Shown in pieces: positions 1 to 8,848 of a stretch of DNA of 64,000 bases. Every line of letters begins with the position of its first letter. Positions within the stretch are counted from its first letter, which is position 1. The position numbers were made by a program, and so were the translations under genes. Source of the DNA: Nocardia albiluteola (GTDB taxonomy: Bacteria > Actinomycetota > Actinomycetes > Mycobacteriales > Mycobacteriaceae); the NCBI RefSeq assembly GCF_018860155.1, contig NZ_JAHKNI010000001.1, positions 1,147,311 to 1,211,310 of the forward strand, in the 5' to 3' direction. Below the pieces are notes generated by a model, which did not search any database, was not told the DNA's origin, and was given only the letters and a program-made list of their open reading frames with translations.

Positions 1-72
1 CGACGTGCTCCAAATCAGCGCCGCCACCACCACGGCCACGACCGCCGAGGTGCGCCCGCGCGCGGGTCTCAT
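1..72 (-). CDS. EamA/DMT-type permease, N-terminal fragment
   Basis: Reading the minus strand from an ATG at 72 gives 24 codons that run off the left edge. The peptide begins with a basic stretch (RPARGRTS) followed by a hydrophobic helix (AVVAVVVAALIWSTS). The AALIWSTS ending resembles the first membrane helix of EamA/DMT-superfamily metabolite exporters. It is divergent from the Lrp regulator at 218, and Lrp-type regulators often control a neighbouring amino-acid exporter. No strong ribosome site is visible. The family assignment rests on one helix and is an inference. Confidence 0.5.
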   Translation of the reverse strand, partial: MRPARGRTSAVVAVVVAALIWSTS

Positions 73-217
73 GGGGCCGATTGCGACGAGCTCGTCGCTA
101 CAGGGAAGCATCGCGCCAAATTAACAGTGGCTACGAATGTTTCCGACAATAGCCGTGATAAATTCGGATCTCTATCGAATATCGCGAACTATGCACGGAG
201 AAGGGGCGCTGACGCTA

Positions 218-688
218 GTGCTGGACGAACTTGACACGGCATTGCTGGCACTCCTGCAGGAGGACTCCCGGCTGACGAACAAGGACCTGGCCGCCCGCCT
301 GCACGTGGCACAGTCCACCTGCCTGGAACGCATCCGCAGGTTGACCAACCGCGGCATCCTGCGCGGCCAGCACGCCGATGTGGACCTGCGGAAGATCGGC
401 CGCGGCACCCAGGCGATCGTGGCGGTGCAGCTGCGCCCGCCCGACCGCACGGTGATCGAGTCGTTCCAGGCGTTCGTGGCGAACCTGCCCGAAGTGCTGT
501 CCTACTTCGTCATGTCCGGCGGCGACGACTTCCTGCTACACATCGCGGTAGCCGACAACGATCAGCTCAGCGCCTTCATTCTGGACCGCCTCACCCAACG
601 GAGGGAGATCGTGCACGTGCGAACCTCGGTGATCTTCAGCCATGTTCGCAGATCCGTGGTCCTGCCTCTGTCAGGAAGTGACACCTAG
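218..688 (+). CDS. Lrp/AsnC family transcriptional regulator
   Basis: This is a feast/famine-type DNA-binding regulator. From the chosen GTG the protein starts LDELDTALLALLQEDSRL, the usual first helix of the AsnC winged helix. The recognition helix lies around LHVAQSTCLERIRRL, and an alpha/beta RAM ligand-binding domain follows, including GGDDFLLHIAVADN. The length of about 156 residues is normal for the family. The frame stays open upstream, with ATG codons at 137 and 191. GTG 218 is preferred because GGAGAAGG lies upstream and the family start aligns there. It is probably autoregulated and paired with the divergent permease; the ligand is unknown. Confidence 0.88.
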   Translation: MLDELDTALLALLQEDSRLTNKDLAARLHVAQSTCLERIRRLTNRGILRGQHADVDLRKIGRGTQAIVAVQLRPPDRTVIESFQAFVANLPEVLSYFVMSGGDDFLLHIAVADNDQLSAFILDRLTQRREIVHVRTSVIFSHVRRSVVLPLSGSDT

Positions 689-881
689 TCGGCCCGAGTA
701 AGCTCTTCTGCCGCTGGGCGGGCGATCCGGGGCGGTTCCGTGGCGCGCTGTCAATTGCCACCCGGGATGTAGAGACGCACGCCAATGCCGCGTGGCGTGC
801 TGCCCGAGACGGCCTGCGCCGTGCGGGCGAAGGTCAACGGGCCATGCCTATCTGAGCGCCGAGGACGTCCGCTCCTGCCGA

Positions 882-1865
882 TTATGGTGTGTGCAGGTCG
901 GTCTGGGAGATCCAGTCCAGCGTTTGCCCGTGTCCGCCCGCGTAGGCAAGCGGTTGACCATCGAGACTGACAACGAACCTGCCCCGGGCACTGCCGAGTG
1001 GCCCGGGCAGCCGCGCGGCGACAGACTCGATCACGCCAGCGCCCTCGTTGGCGATCCAACGGCAATCGAGACCCCGCACAGTCGACTCGAATACGCGACG
1101 AGAATCTGGATCGAGGTAGGCCAGCACTGCGCTACCGAAGACCACCACGGTGGTGCCCGATCGAGCCGCATCGACCAGCTTCGCGACCGAATCGAGCAGG
1201 TCACCGACGACCAATCGAGGTGGGTCCATACGAGCGACGCCGACCGCGGCCCGTAATCGCTGCAGCCGATGCTGCTGCTCCGGCCAGACCAAGCACTCGA
1301 GCCAGCGCACATCATCGGAGTCGTTGACATCGAGCGGATTCAAATCGACCCCAGCGCGCGAAACCACCATGGGCAGGCCCTCGGGCAAGGGCGGATTCCC
1401 TGATGTCGCGCAAGGCAGCACCACCGAAGACGGTCCGTCGGTCGGATCGATGTCCACTTGGTCGTCGTAGCGGTAGCTGTACCGGTCGGGATACAGGCAC
1501 AACCCGGCCGAGGCCCCCACCTCGATCAGCGACAGCGGTCCCGGAATCTGTGCCAGCACCGGCAGCAGCACTGCGGTCCGGCCGGGCTCGTTTGTCTGTG
1601 TGCGCCGACTCATCGCGACCTCGACGACTTGTGCCCAATGGTCGGTCAGCCAAGTCTTGAAATTTCGATAGTTCGATGGTTCGACGCCGAGGTAGCGAGC
1701 CGCGCCCAGGATGAGGTTCGGTTGCCGCTTCTCTGGAGGAAGCTGGTCGATCAGCCCGAGAACATCCTTGTCGCTGGCAATTTCGTGGCCCCAAGCCTCG
1801 TAGCATGGTGAATGTCCACGCACCTCGTACTCGGCGAAGAACTGATAACGCTGGGCCGTGTCCAT
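882..1865 (-). CDS. DUF2332 domain-containing protein
   Basis: This 327-residue protein matches the DUF2332 family, which is widespread in Actinobacteria. Typical features are the start MDTAQRYQFFAEYEVRGHSP, the LIDQLPPEKRQPNLILGAAR block, and the glycine-rich IEVGASAGLCLYPDRY segment. That last segment resembles a Rossmann-like SAM-binding loop, and a later strand reads GTTVVVFGSAVLAYL. No enzymatic activity is established for the family, so a methyltransferase-like role is only an inference. The gene stands alone, with short non-coding stretches on both sides. Confidence 0.8.
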   Translation of the reverse strand: MDTAQRYQFFAEYEVRGHSPCYEAWGHEIASDKDVLGLIDQLPPEKRQPNLILGAARYLGVEPSNYRNFKTWLTDHWAQVVEVAMSRRTQTNEPGRTAVLLPVLAQIPGPLSLIEVGASAGLCLYPDRYSYRYDDQVDIDPTDGPSSVVLPCATSGNPPLPEGLPMVVSRAGVDLNPLDVNDSDDVRWLECLVWPEQQHRLQRLRAAVGVARMDPPRLVVGDLLDSVAKLVDAARSGTTVVVFGSAVLAYLDPDSRRVFESTVRGLDCRWIANEGAGVIESVAARLPGPLGSARGRFVVSLDGQPLAYAGGHGQTLDWISQTDLHTP

Positions 1866-2071
1866 CCATCCCCCTAACCCCTGACCGGCTCGTAAGGCCA
1901 GACCGGTGATGCTGACGCTACCAAACGATCTGCAAGCGATACGTCATGTCATGCCGCTGGGCGGGTGTTCTACTCGGCGAGATCGACTGCGGCGCAGCAT
2001 GTCCGCTCTTGCCGAATGGCGTGCGTGACGCGCTCCCCGAACCACTGCGGAGCGGGCCGATGGTATGCGCT

Positions 2072-2620
2072 TCAGTTCGTGCTCGTGCAGCGCATCCCCG
2101 CGCGCTGGGCCAGTCGTTCGTTTCCGACGAACAGGTGCAGGTAGTTGGCCTCGTCGATCCTGCTGGCGTGGTCGAAGTCTTGCTGGGTCAGTCTCAGCAC
2201 TGTTGCGCTGATTGCGCTGACGAAGCGCTCGGGCCATCGGATGGTGCGCACGGCCACTACCGGTGCACGATCGACGTCGGCCAGGCCGACCGAAACCGCT
2301 AGGTGCTGTCGGGATTCGACCCTCGGCAGTCCGGCGCTCATGCCTGGCGGAGTGTCTTCGTGCGGATTGAAGGGAAGACCGGTCCACGAGGCTTCGCCGA
2401 ATCGATAGAGCAGGATCCCGTTGTGCCGGCCATCGAGCCAGGCGAATTGTGCTTGCGCGGTTTCGAACTCGGCGATCTGCTCAGCAGTCGGAGAGATCTG
2501 GTCGACGAGCAACAAACATCCCTCGATGGTCAGGATCAGTTCTGCCCCTGGCCAGCGCTGTATCCCTGAGTCGTAGTAGCCGCCGACGCGCAGTCGTAAA
2601 GGATCCGCCATACAGACCAT
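2072..2620 (-). CDS. Hypothetical protein, about 182 aa
   Basis: I do not recognise this protein. The start MVCMADPL is preferred because an AGGAC sequence sits just upstream of the ATG at 2620. The middle reads like a soluble alpha/beta protein (YYDSGIQRWPGAELILTIEGCLLLVDQ), and a LFVGNERLAQRAGMR segment comes near the end. Base composition by codon position fits its neighbours. There is no signal peptide or membrane helix. It lies tail-to-tail with nothing and head-to-head with the gene at 2793, so the two may share a promoter region. Confidence 0.55.
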   Translation of the reverse strand: MVCMADPLRLRVGGYYDSGIQRWPGAELILTIEGCLLLVDQISPTAEQIAEFETAQAQFAWLDGRHNGILLYRFGEASWTGLPFNPHEDTPPGMSAGLPRVESRQHLAVSVGLADVDRAPVVAVRTIRWPERFVSAISATVLRLTQQDFDHASRIDEANYLHLFVGNERLAQRAGMRCTSTN

Positions 2621-2792
2621 CTTGTCCTGCGCGTCGCAAGCCTGCACGCCACAATCCAACCGGACCCGCCGCAACGCACTACTTTGCCGCGATCAGGGTG
2701 TTCAGAATCGGCTGCGCGCCCGGCTGACCGGAGCACGTACATGCTGAGCGCGATCACCGTCGGCATGGTGAACTCGCGGAATGGAGAAACCC

Positions 2793-3194
2793 ATGGACTT
2801 GGATACCCACTTCGCCCGGCGCGCGCGAGAGATCGAGCCGAAGCCGATGGACCCGAGCAGCCTGACCGAACGTGAATACCTCCGACAGTTCGCGGCGCGC
2901 CCCGGCATCTTCATCGGCTTCACCAGTGTTCGCGGCGTGACGTGCTTCCTCGAGGGTTACGACTACGCCGCGCGGCGGTCGGGCGGCCCAGGACTGGATG
3001 GCTTTCGCGACTGGCTGCTCGCCAATCAGCTCCGTCGCCAAAGCAGTTTCACGTGGCCTGGTTTGATCGAGCAGATCGCGGTGCCCGAGTGGGACTTCGT
3101 CACAGATCTCACTCCCGAGCAGGAAATCCGCATCCTCGAAGTGCTGTTCGACCTGCTCGACCGATTCCTTGCGGGACGCGAAACCGTCGGCTGA
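2793..3194 (+). CDS. Hypothetical protein, about 133 aa
   Basis: This is a small soluble protein of unknown function. The start MDLDTHFARRARE at 2793 has GGAG six bases upstream, better than the in-frame ATG at 2781. It contains the aromatic-rich patches GIFIGFTSVRGVTCFLEGYDYAARR and FRDWLLANQL and ends in an acidic helix (TPEQEIRILEVLFDLLDRFL). Similar short proteins in actinomycetes resemble immunity-type or SUKH-like proteins, but I see no decisive motif and make no functional claim. It is divergent from the gene ending at 2072. Confidence 0.6.
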   Translation: MDLDTHFARRAREIEPKPMDPSSLTEREYLRQFAARPGIFIGFTSVRGVTCFLEGYDYAARRSGGPGLDGFRDWLLANQLRRQSSFTWPGLIEQIAVPEWDFVTDLTPEQEIRILEVLFDLLDRFLAGRETVG

Positions 3195-3339
3195 GCATCC
3201 CCTCATGCCGCGACCCACGCGTTCGCGAACGTCCGGATCTGCCGATGAGCGAGTGATTATGGGGTGCTGCCGTGACAGGCTCGGTCCAGAGCGCTCACTT
3301 GCCGGTACCGGTTCCAGCGAACCCGGCTAGGCTCAGTGC

Positions 3340-4038
3340 ATGAGGGCAAGGGGGCGTATTCATCGTTCGGTCTCGACCTGGCAACAACCTGTTCCCCTGT
3401 CTGCTTCACCCGAGCGTGCCGCATTGGTTGATCAAGTCGCCGAACGCGTTTTGGCACTGGGTCACCATCGGCTGACGGTGGGCATCGACGGATTGACCGC
3501 CTCGGGTAAGACCAGTTTCGGCCACGAACTTGCCGAACGAATCGCCCGAGCCGGGCGGCCCGTGCTGCGGGCAAGTCTGGATGATTTCAAGAATCCCTGG
3601 CGTGACCGGCACCTCTACGATCGTGAGTCCGGAGAGGGCTACTACCGCAACGCCTTCGACTACCCGCGCATTCGGGCATTGCTGCTCGAACCGTTCGGCC
3701 CCAACGGTTCCGGCGAGTGCGCGCTGTGCGCGATCGACCCTCTGACCCAGATCGACCATGCCTCGGTAGTGACCGCGGCCGACGACGACGCGGTGCTGAT
3801 CGTGGACGGTGTCTTCGCGTTCCGCCCGGAGATCAACGAATACTGGGACTTCCGCATCTGGCTGGAGGTATCCCCCGAGATTTCGGTCAGCCGCGGCACC
3901 GAGCGGGACAACGACGAGACGATCCACCGCGACCGGTACCTACCGGCCGAACAGATCTACCTCGCCGAGGTCGAACCGTTGCCTTTCATGGACGTCATCA
4001 TCGACAACTCGACCTTCGCCAATCCTCTGCTCTTGTAG
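3340..4038 (+). CDS. Uridine kinase-like P-loop kinase
   Basis: The protein has 232 residues and a clear Walker A loop (GLTASGKTSFG, near residue 50), as in uridine kinase and phosphoribulokinase families. Next comes the substrate-binding aspartate strand RASLDDFKNPWRDR, then a YYRNAFDYPR motif. DDAVLIVDGVFAFRPEI is the Walker-B-like segment, and a lid-type SRGTERDNDETIHRDRYLP helix contains arginines suited to ATP binding. By family knowledge it should phosphorylate a nucleoside or related small alcohol using ATP or GTP. The true substrate is not fixed by sequence. It appears monocistronic. Confidence 0.85.
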   Translation: MRARGRIHRSVSTWQQPVPLSASPERAALVDQVAERVLALGHHRLTVGIDGLTASGKTSFGHELAERIARAGRPVLRASLDDFKNPWRDRHLYDRESGEGYYRNAFDYPRIRALLLEPFGPNGSGECALCAIDPLTQIDHASVVTAADDDAVLIVDGVFAFRPEINEYWDFRIWLEVSPEISVSRGTERDNDETIHRDRYLPAEQIYLAEVEPLPFMDVIIDNSTFANPLLL

Positions 4039-4181
4039 CGGATGCTTCTACCGATCGGCTCACCTCCGCACTCATCAACTCAGCTGCCGAACATCCTCAA
4101 TTGCCGCATATCGGTCGTCTGGGAAGACGTCTGCGGTCTGTGATCGAATGAATGCTCGAGAGGGATCGCGAAAGTCGAGAT

Positions 4182-4961
4182 TCAGGGGTGGCGGGTGCGG
4201 AGGTATTCGTCGTGTTCGGCGTCTTCGCGGAAGTATTGGGCTGTGATTTTGGTCAGTCGGTTTACTTCTGCGGCAAGGGCTTTGGGGTCTATGGGTTTGG
4301 CGATGATGGGGTTGGTGGTTTTGACGTAGTAGCGGCCGTCTTCGTAGTCCATCCACCAGAAGGAGCGGCCGGGGGAGCGGCGGGCGTCCAGGGCCGGGCC
4401 GGGGAAGATCATGATTTCGCCGTAGGCCTGGCGGGGGCGGGTGAAGACCTCGTCCAATTGAGCGGTGAGGGAGGGGGAGTGGCGGATGGGGTTGCGGCGG
4501 TCGGCTTCCAGGGCGTCGCGACGGATTTCCAAGGGGGCGCGCCTACCCGGTTTACGCTTGGGGAGGGATTCCACCGCGTAGTCGCCCAATTGGGCTGCAC
4601 TGCAATATTTTATGACTACCTCGCCGCCGCAGTCGGGGGCGGGGCCGGGCAGCTGGACCATGACGGCGGCGGCGTTACCCTGCACCGCGCCGTGGAAGCG
4701 GTAGATCTGGGACATGCCGGGGCCGCCGAAGCCCTTGGCCTCGACGCGGGCCTCGGGGTTCACCAGGATATGCAGGGCGCGTTCGAGTTCCGGCTCGTAT
4801 TTCTGGAGTACCGAGTCGACGGCGGCCTCGCGGGCGCGCTTGAGGGTGTCGAAATCTTCGATGTGGGTGCGGTATTGCAGGGGATACGGGAGCCGGTCGC
4901 GATCGTATGCGGCCCAGAGGATTTCGAATTCCAGGCCGGTGAATCTAATACTTGGGGGCAT
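4182..4961 (-). CDS. EspG-like ESX secretion-associated protein
   Basis: The protein has 259 residues. Its N-terminus (IRFTGLEFEILWAAYDRDRLPYPLQYR) is characteristic of the EspG family, cytosolic chaperones that bind PE/PPE heterodimers for type VII secretion. The remainder shows the usual mixed alpha/beta layout, ending in a helix with EVNRLTKITAQYFREDAEHDEYL. It is the last gene of a four-gene minus-strand operon and overlaps the preceding gene by 17 bp. It presumably serves the WXG/PPE-like protein encoded just upstream. No core ESX ATPase or membrane genes are present in the window, so the machinery must be elsewhere. Confidence 0.85.
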   Translation of the reverse strand: MPPSIRFTGLEFEILWAAYDRDRLPYPLQYRTHIEDFDTLKRAREAAVDSVLQKYEPELERALHILVNPEARVEAKGFGGPGMSQIYRFHGAVQGNAAAVMVQLPGPAPDCGGEVVIKYCSAAQLGDYAVESLPKRKPGRRAPLEIRRDALEADRRNPIRHSPSLTAQLDEVFTRPRQAYGEIMIFPGPALDARRSPGRSFWWMDYEDGRYYVKTTNPIIAKPIDPKALAAEVNRLTKITAQYFREDAEHDEYLRTRHP

Positions 4962-6294
4962 CGTAGTCTCCGCCGAGGACCGGGGGCACCATCTTCGGCT
5001 GGTCGCCGAGGCCGGTGAGTTCGTCGCCGTGCTCCTTGGTGACCAGATAGTCCGGGGTGCCGGACTTTTCGGAGTCCTCGCCCTTTCCCTTGGCCGCGGC
5101 CGGGTTCATGCCCGTCATGCCGGTGGTGCCCGCGCGGGCCGCGGCCGCCGCGGAGGTGGTGGACACGGCGGCGGGCTGCGCGGTGCCGGTGCTGCCGGGC
5201 ACGCTGCGGCCGGGCGCATTCGTGGTCGGCGTCTGGATGCCGGAGTTGGTCGAGCCGCCGAGGTTCGAACCCGGCGTGTAGCTCGAATAGTTCGGGCTGG
5301 ACGTCGTTCCCGGCGTAGTCGGGCTGGAGACCGATGTGGCCATGGAAGGGGTCGACGATTGTGTTGTCGGACTGTAGCTTTGCGACTTCACGCCCGCGGT
5401 CGAGGTGGAATCGGCGGGGTTCGAGGAGGTGGAGGACGGACCGGTGGCGGACTCGCCGGGGCCGGTCGCGCCCGGACTCTTGCTCGAATCGGGGCCAGTG
5501 GCGCCGCTGTTGGCGGGGCCGGTCGCGCCGCCGGCGCTCGGGCCGGACGCGCCGGTGTTGGTCGGGCCGGTGCCGCCTGCGGGTGTGACGGGCTTGGAGT
5601 TCGGGCCCGAGGGGCCGACCGGGCCGTTCGGGTCCGAGGTGAGCTGCGGGGCCGTCGGCAGGTAGGGGACGCCGGTATCGGTCTGGCTGGCCACCGGGCC
5701 GTAGACGGTGGTGAGGATGCGGCGGGCTTCCTGGGTGGCTTCCTGCTTGTTGTGGTCGTCGACCTTCATGACGCCGTCGGTGGGCAGGGTCTTGCCGGAC
5801 GGTGTGGGGGTCGTGACGCCGGGCATCAGGGACTGGGTTTCCTCGAGGCCGGTCTTCATCTCCGAAAGCTTCAGGGAGACAGCGGTTGCCGCGTGCGCCA
5901 GGTGGTTGGATTTGTCGGTGTAGTTGTTCACCGCTTGGACCGCAGCTGTGGCGGCTTGGCCTCGCCAGCCGGAGTGGCCGTTGTCGCCGTTGATCGTCTT
6001 GGCGAACTGTTGCTGGAATTGGGAGAAGGTGCCGGTGAGGGTTGCGCCGATGTTCGCCCAGGCCGTGACCGCTTGGTCAACCTGCTTCGGATTCATCGCA
6101 TTGACGGACTGCTGCATGGCCGCGAGGTCCATGTGGTCGTAGCTGTCCGGGGTAGTGATCGCCGGATTTTGGACATCGCCGGAGAACTCGGTGCCGTAAT
6201 TACCTTGGCCCTCGGTCTTGTAGATCCAATCTCGGTCTTTGTTCCACTGCTCTTGGGCAGCAATAACTTTGCGCTTGTAGTCGTCGTAGCTCAT
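4945..6294 (-). CDS. WXG/PPE-like T7SS-associated protein with Ser/Pro/Gly-rich tail
   Basis: This 449-residue protein has two parts. Residues 1 to about 170 are helical and contain a WxG turn (SGWRGQAATAAV near residue 108), as in WXG100/PPE-type secreted proteins. From about 195 the sequence is low-complexity, with many TGP, SGP and GATGP units plus Ser/Thr runs, and the tail ends in charged and acidic residues. It sits between a small helical protein (4-bp ATGA overlap) and the EspG-like chaperone gene. This supports a role as a secreted substrate or surface protein. The repeat-rich half could span the cell envelope, which is inference. Confidence 0.75.
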   Translation of the reverse strand: MSYDDYKRKVIAAQEQWNKDRDWIYKTEGQGNYGTEFSGDVQNPAITTPDSYDHMDLAAMQQSVNAMNPKQVDQAVTAWANIGATLTGTFSQFQQQFAKTINGDNGHSGWRGQAATAAVQAVNNYTDKSNHLAHAATAVSLKLSEMKTGLEETQSLMPGVTTPTPSGKTLPTDGVMKVDDHNKQEATQEARRILTTVYGPVASQTDTGVPYLPTAPQLTSDPNGPVGPSGPNSKPVTPAGGTGPTNTGASGPSAGGATGPANSGATGPDSSKSPGATGPGESATGPSSTSSNPADSTSTAGVKSQSYSPTTQSSTPSMATSVSSPTTPGTTSSPNYSSYTPGSNLGGSTNSGIQTPTTNAPGRSVPGSTGTAQPAAVSTTSAAAAARAGTTGMTGMNPAAAKGKGEDSEKSGTPDYLVTKEHGDELTGLGDQPKMVPPVLGGDYDAPKY

Positions 6295-6665
6295 TGCGGG
6301 GTCACCGCCTCGATCTGGCGGCGATGCTCCTCGTCGAGAGCGACATAATTCGCAATTGCCTTCGCTACGACCTGCTTGGCGGTATTGACGCTGTCGATAT
6401 GCTGCTTGATCACGGTGTTCAACGAGCGATCGTCCCCGTTTGCGATTGCGGAGAACTTCTTCTCGAGGGTCTTGCCTGAGTTGAAATTACCGAAACCTGT
6501 TATACGATCCAGGAACAACGATGATGTGAGGACTTTGTTCAACTCGTCGATGTGATCGTCACACACCTTGTCCAGGCCCTTGCCTGTCTCCGGATCGAGG
6601 TATAGTTCGCCTGAATTAGCCTTGTCCAGCAGGGTCTTCCACTGGCTAGGATCGACGCCGTCCAC
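6291..6665 (-). CDS. Small helical protein of the EspG/PPE-like operon
   Basis: From a GTG at 6665, preceded by GGGAGGGG, the gene gives a 124-residue mostly helical soluble protein beginning VDGVDPSQWKTLLDKANSGELYL (shown here only as its opening). Longer in-frame starts would run into the lipoprotein gene and lack a ribosome site. It has no cysteines suited to lipidation except one internal residue, and no WxG motif is evident. Size and position between a DUF3558 lipoprotein and a WXG-like protein suggest a partner of the secreted protein, perhaps filling the PE-like role. It overlaps the next gene by 4 bp. Confidence 0.7.
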   Translation of the reverse strand: MDGVDPSQWKTLLDKANSGELYLDPETGKGLDKVCDDHIDELNKVLTSSLFLDRITGFGNFNSGKTLEKKFSAIANGDDRSLNTVIKQHIDSVNTAKQVVAKAIANYVALDEEHRRQIEAVTPQ

Positions 6666-6675
6666 TATCCCCTCC

Positions 6676-7263
6676 CTACGTCCCCGGGAGGTACTGGGCC
6701 AGACCATCCGCAAGGCGGTGAACTGTGGCGCAGGGCTCTCCAAGGCCCGGCTTTCCGTATTGGTTGACCACTTCGAAGTCGACAGTGCCGCCTGTCACTT
6801 GCAGGCTGATTGAGCAATCAATATCAGCCTGACCCACGGCGTGATACTGAAGACCTTGGTGGCTTCCGACGGTTATCGGGGTAAATCCTTCGTAGTCCGT
6901 TCGCTGCTTGTATTCGCTCAATGTGTGACTAGAGGTGAACATCTCGAAGGTGTAGGTCTTGTCGTTGGCCTGCCATCCACAGGTTTTCCAACCATCGAAC
7001 GTCGTTCCGGCGATCTGGTCGGTCTTTGAGGTCGCATTAAGACCCAGACCGGAAGCAGCCGAATCTGGAATAGTGCAGGGGTCCCATTGCTTCACTGCGG
7101 AATCGGACGCGGTGGTTGTAGCCGCAGCTGCGCTGCTGCTTGCCGTCGTGGTCTGTGCGGCCGATGTCGGCGATCCAGTGTTGGTTTTTCCACATCCAGC
7201 CAGCGTCAGCCCCGCGGCGGCGGTCAGCGCGACCACGCTGAGTGTCTTCGACCTCTGGGTCAT
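6676..7263 (-). CDS. DUF3558 domain lipoprotein
   Basis: From ATG 7263, with GGAGGGCG upstream, the protein starts MTQRSKTLSVVALTAAAGL and reaches a lipobox LAGC near residue 24, so it should be an exported lipoprotein. A Ser/Thr/Ala linker follows. The globular part (WDPCTIPDSAASGLGL, then DGWKTCGWQANDKTYTFEMF, then GEPCATVHRLADGL) has the paired cysteines and layout of DUF3558. This family is common in mycolate actinomycetes beside ESX-related genes. It is first in a minus-strand operon leading to the EspG-like gene. The function is unknown; an envelope role is inferred. Confidence 0.85.
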   Translation of the reverse strand: MTQRSKTLSVVALTAAAGLTLAGCGKTNTGSPTSAAQTTTASSSAAAATTTASDSAVKQWDPCTIPDSAASGLGLNATSKTDQIAGTTFDGWKTCGWQANDKTYTFEMFTSSHTLSEYKQRTDYEGFTPITVGSHQGLQYHAVGQADIDCSISLQVTGGTVDFEVVNQYGKPGLGEPCATVHRLADGLAQYLPGT

Positions 7264-7403
7264 CCGTCGCCCTCCACTGTCGCCCGATGTGGGGGCTGGT
7301 TGGCGTCCCCCCGCTTCCCGGAACCCTACTGGGCACTCGGGCGGGGGTTCAACTGATCGGTTATCACGGGCCGCATCTTCAACGAGGTTACGGGGCATAA
7401 ACG

Positions 7404-7440
7404 GCGTGAGGACCGGACACAATGTGTCCGGTCCTCACGC
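7404..7440 (-). terminator. Strong hairpin terminator after the XRE/DUF397 operon
   Basis: A 17-bp perfect stem (7404-7420 with 7424-7440) has a 3-base loop and lies 8 bp beyond the DUF397 stop. In the direction of transcription it is followed by CGTTTATG. Intrinsic termination is inferred from structure and position. Confidence 0.8.
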
Positions 7441-7448
7441 ACGTTCGA

Positions 7449-7655
7449 TCAAGCGTGATCGAGTCCGCCGTCCCGCACGTCAGCGGTGAAGGCATCCCAC
7501 TCCGCAGGCGCGAAGATCAGTGCCGGACCGGTCGGATTCTTCGAGTCGCGGACGCCGACGTGATCTTCGTTCAGGAAGGCAACCTCCACGCAAGCCGAGG
7601 TCTCCCTGCTTTTGCTGGACTTGAACCATTGAGCGCCGATGAGGTTGATGCTCAT
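7449..7655 (-). CDS. DUF397 domain protein
   Basis: This 68-residue protein starts MSINLIGAQWFKSSKS and contains the DUF397 signature: W-x-K-S-S-x-S, the CVEVAF segment, VGVRDSKNP and the FAPAEWDAF end block. DUF397 proteins are small partners of XRE/DUF5753 regulators in actinomycetes and are thought to antagonise or modulate them. The ATG overlaps the stop of the XRE gene by 4 bp (ATGA), so the two are translationally coupled. Family pairing and linkage make the assignment firm; the process controlled is unknown. Confidence 0.92.
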   Translation of the reverse strand: MSINLIGAQWFKSSKSRETSACVEVAFLNEDHVGVRDSKNPTGPALIFAPAEWDAFTADVRDGGLDHA

Positions 7656-8536
7656 TGGGCACACTCCCTTGCTATTTCCAGGATCAGCTCTCTGGATTGG
7701 ATTGGGTTCAACGCTACACGCCGGATCTGTTCTCCCGCTTGCCGATACTGCTCTACCTCGGACTCTCGCTCGAGGTAGAGGCTGCCCGCGAAGCCCTCGA
7801 CGTAGACGACCGATGGTTCCTGCAGCTTGGTCGCAGGCAGAGGTGGGAAATCCAGCAACACGAACTTGCCGACGAGAGACCCTAAATGGTTGGACGCCTT
7901 GTACGGCACGACTTGGATCGTGATGTTCGGATACTCGCTGAGCGCAGCGAGTCTCAGCAACTGCTCCTCCATGACCGCGACGCTGCCTACCTGGCAGCGC
8001 AACGCCGCTTCGAAGATCAGGACAACGATCGTGACCCGGGGGTCCCGCAGTCGACGCTGTCGCCTCGAGGCCAACTGCACAAGTCGCTCGACCTCATCGT
8101 GTGTCTTTGTCGGATGCTCGGTCCACGCCAGCGCCCGCCGGTAGTCGGAGGTCTGGAACAGTCCCGGTATCAGGAGTGTCGACCAGAAAGTGATATTGCT
8201 GGCCGAATCCTCAAGCGAGATATAGTGATTGAAGTCCATCGGAATCTCGTCGGCGTAGGCTCGCCACCATCTTCCTCCGGACTTGTGTGCCTCCCGCACC
8301 TCAGCGCCCAACGCCAGCAACACCTTTCGCTCGGCATCGCTTACCCGATATGCATCGCACAGCGCGTTGATATGCAAACTCGACGTCCGCGTCGCCTGCC
8401 CGTCCTCCAACCTCCCGATGGACTGCGGGGACAGCTCAACCGCTCTCCCCGCCGCCGATTGGCTCATCTGTGCCGCTTCCCTGAGCTGCCGCAACCGCCG
8501 GCCGAGCGACCGCCGCGCGAGCGTAGATCCTGCCAT
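7652..8536 (-). CDS. XRE-type HTH regulator with DUF5753 domain
   Basis: The 294-residue regulator starts at ATG 8536 behind GGGAGGCAAAGGG. The frame extends further upstream but without a comparable ribosome site. Residues 10-65 form a helix-turn-helix (LRQLREAAQMSQSAAGRAV, then SIGRLEDGQA). The rest matches DUF5753, including LIPGLFQTSDYRRAL, RQRRL, and the IQVVPYKASNHLGSLVGKF region. It is the upstream partner of DUF397 and is divergent from a string of tiny genes at 8849. By analogy with the BldB/AbaA-type systems of Streptomyces it may influence differentiation or secondary metabolism, but the target is unknown. Confidence 0.92.
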   Translation of the reverse strand: MAGSTLARRSLGRRLRQLREAAQMSQSAAGRAVELSPQSIGRLEDGQATRTSSLHINALCDAYRVSDAERKVLLALGAEVREAHKSGGRWWRAYADEIPMDFNHYISLEDSASNITFWSTLLIPGLFQTSDYRRALAWTEHPTKTHDEVERLVQLASRRQRRLRDPRVTIVVLIFEAALRCQVGSVAVMEEQLLRLAALSEYPNITIQVVPYKASNHLGSLVGKFVLLDFPPLPATKLQEPSVVYVEGFAGSLYLERESEVEQYRQAGEQIRRVALNPIQSRELILEIARECAQ

Positions 8537-8848
8537 TCCCTTTGCCTCCCTAACGAATCTGCACCCCGTACTGGAACGGCCCGCGCCGGTAGGCCCCGTA
8601 CCGGATGGTGCTGATCGGGGGAGCGGTATGCCGGAAGGCGTTGCGGCGGAGAGGGCTCTGCCGGAGAACGCGATCTCGGAAATAGCGCATAACCGATATA
8701 CCCCTGCCGGAAAGGAATCTACGGGCGAGAGCCCCGGTGGTGATCGAGCGATTACAACCGACATCGTAGGTCGATGTGTGCCGATTCGCCATCGCCTGGC
8801 GTAGAAAAGATTTCGTTCATCGACCAGCCAATCGGAAAGGGGGCCACC

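Noticed and set aside
4714..6348. A 544-codon Gly/Arg-rich plus-strand frame
   Set aside because: Shadow of the repeat-rich WXG/PPE-like gene; its composition follows from the opposite strand's Pro/Gly/Ser codons.
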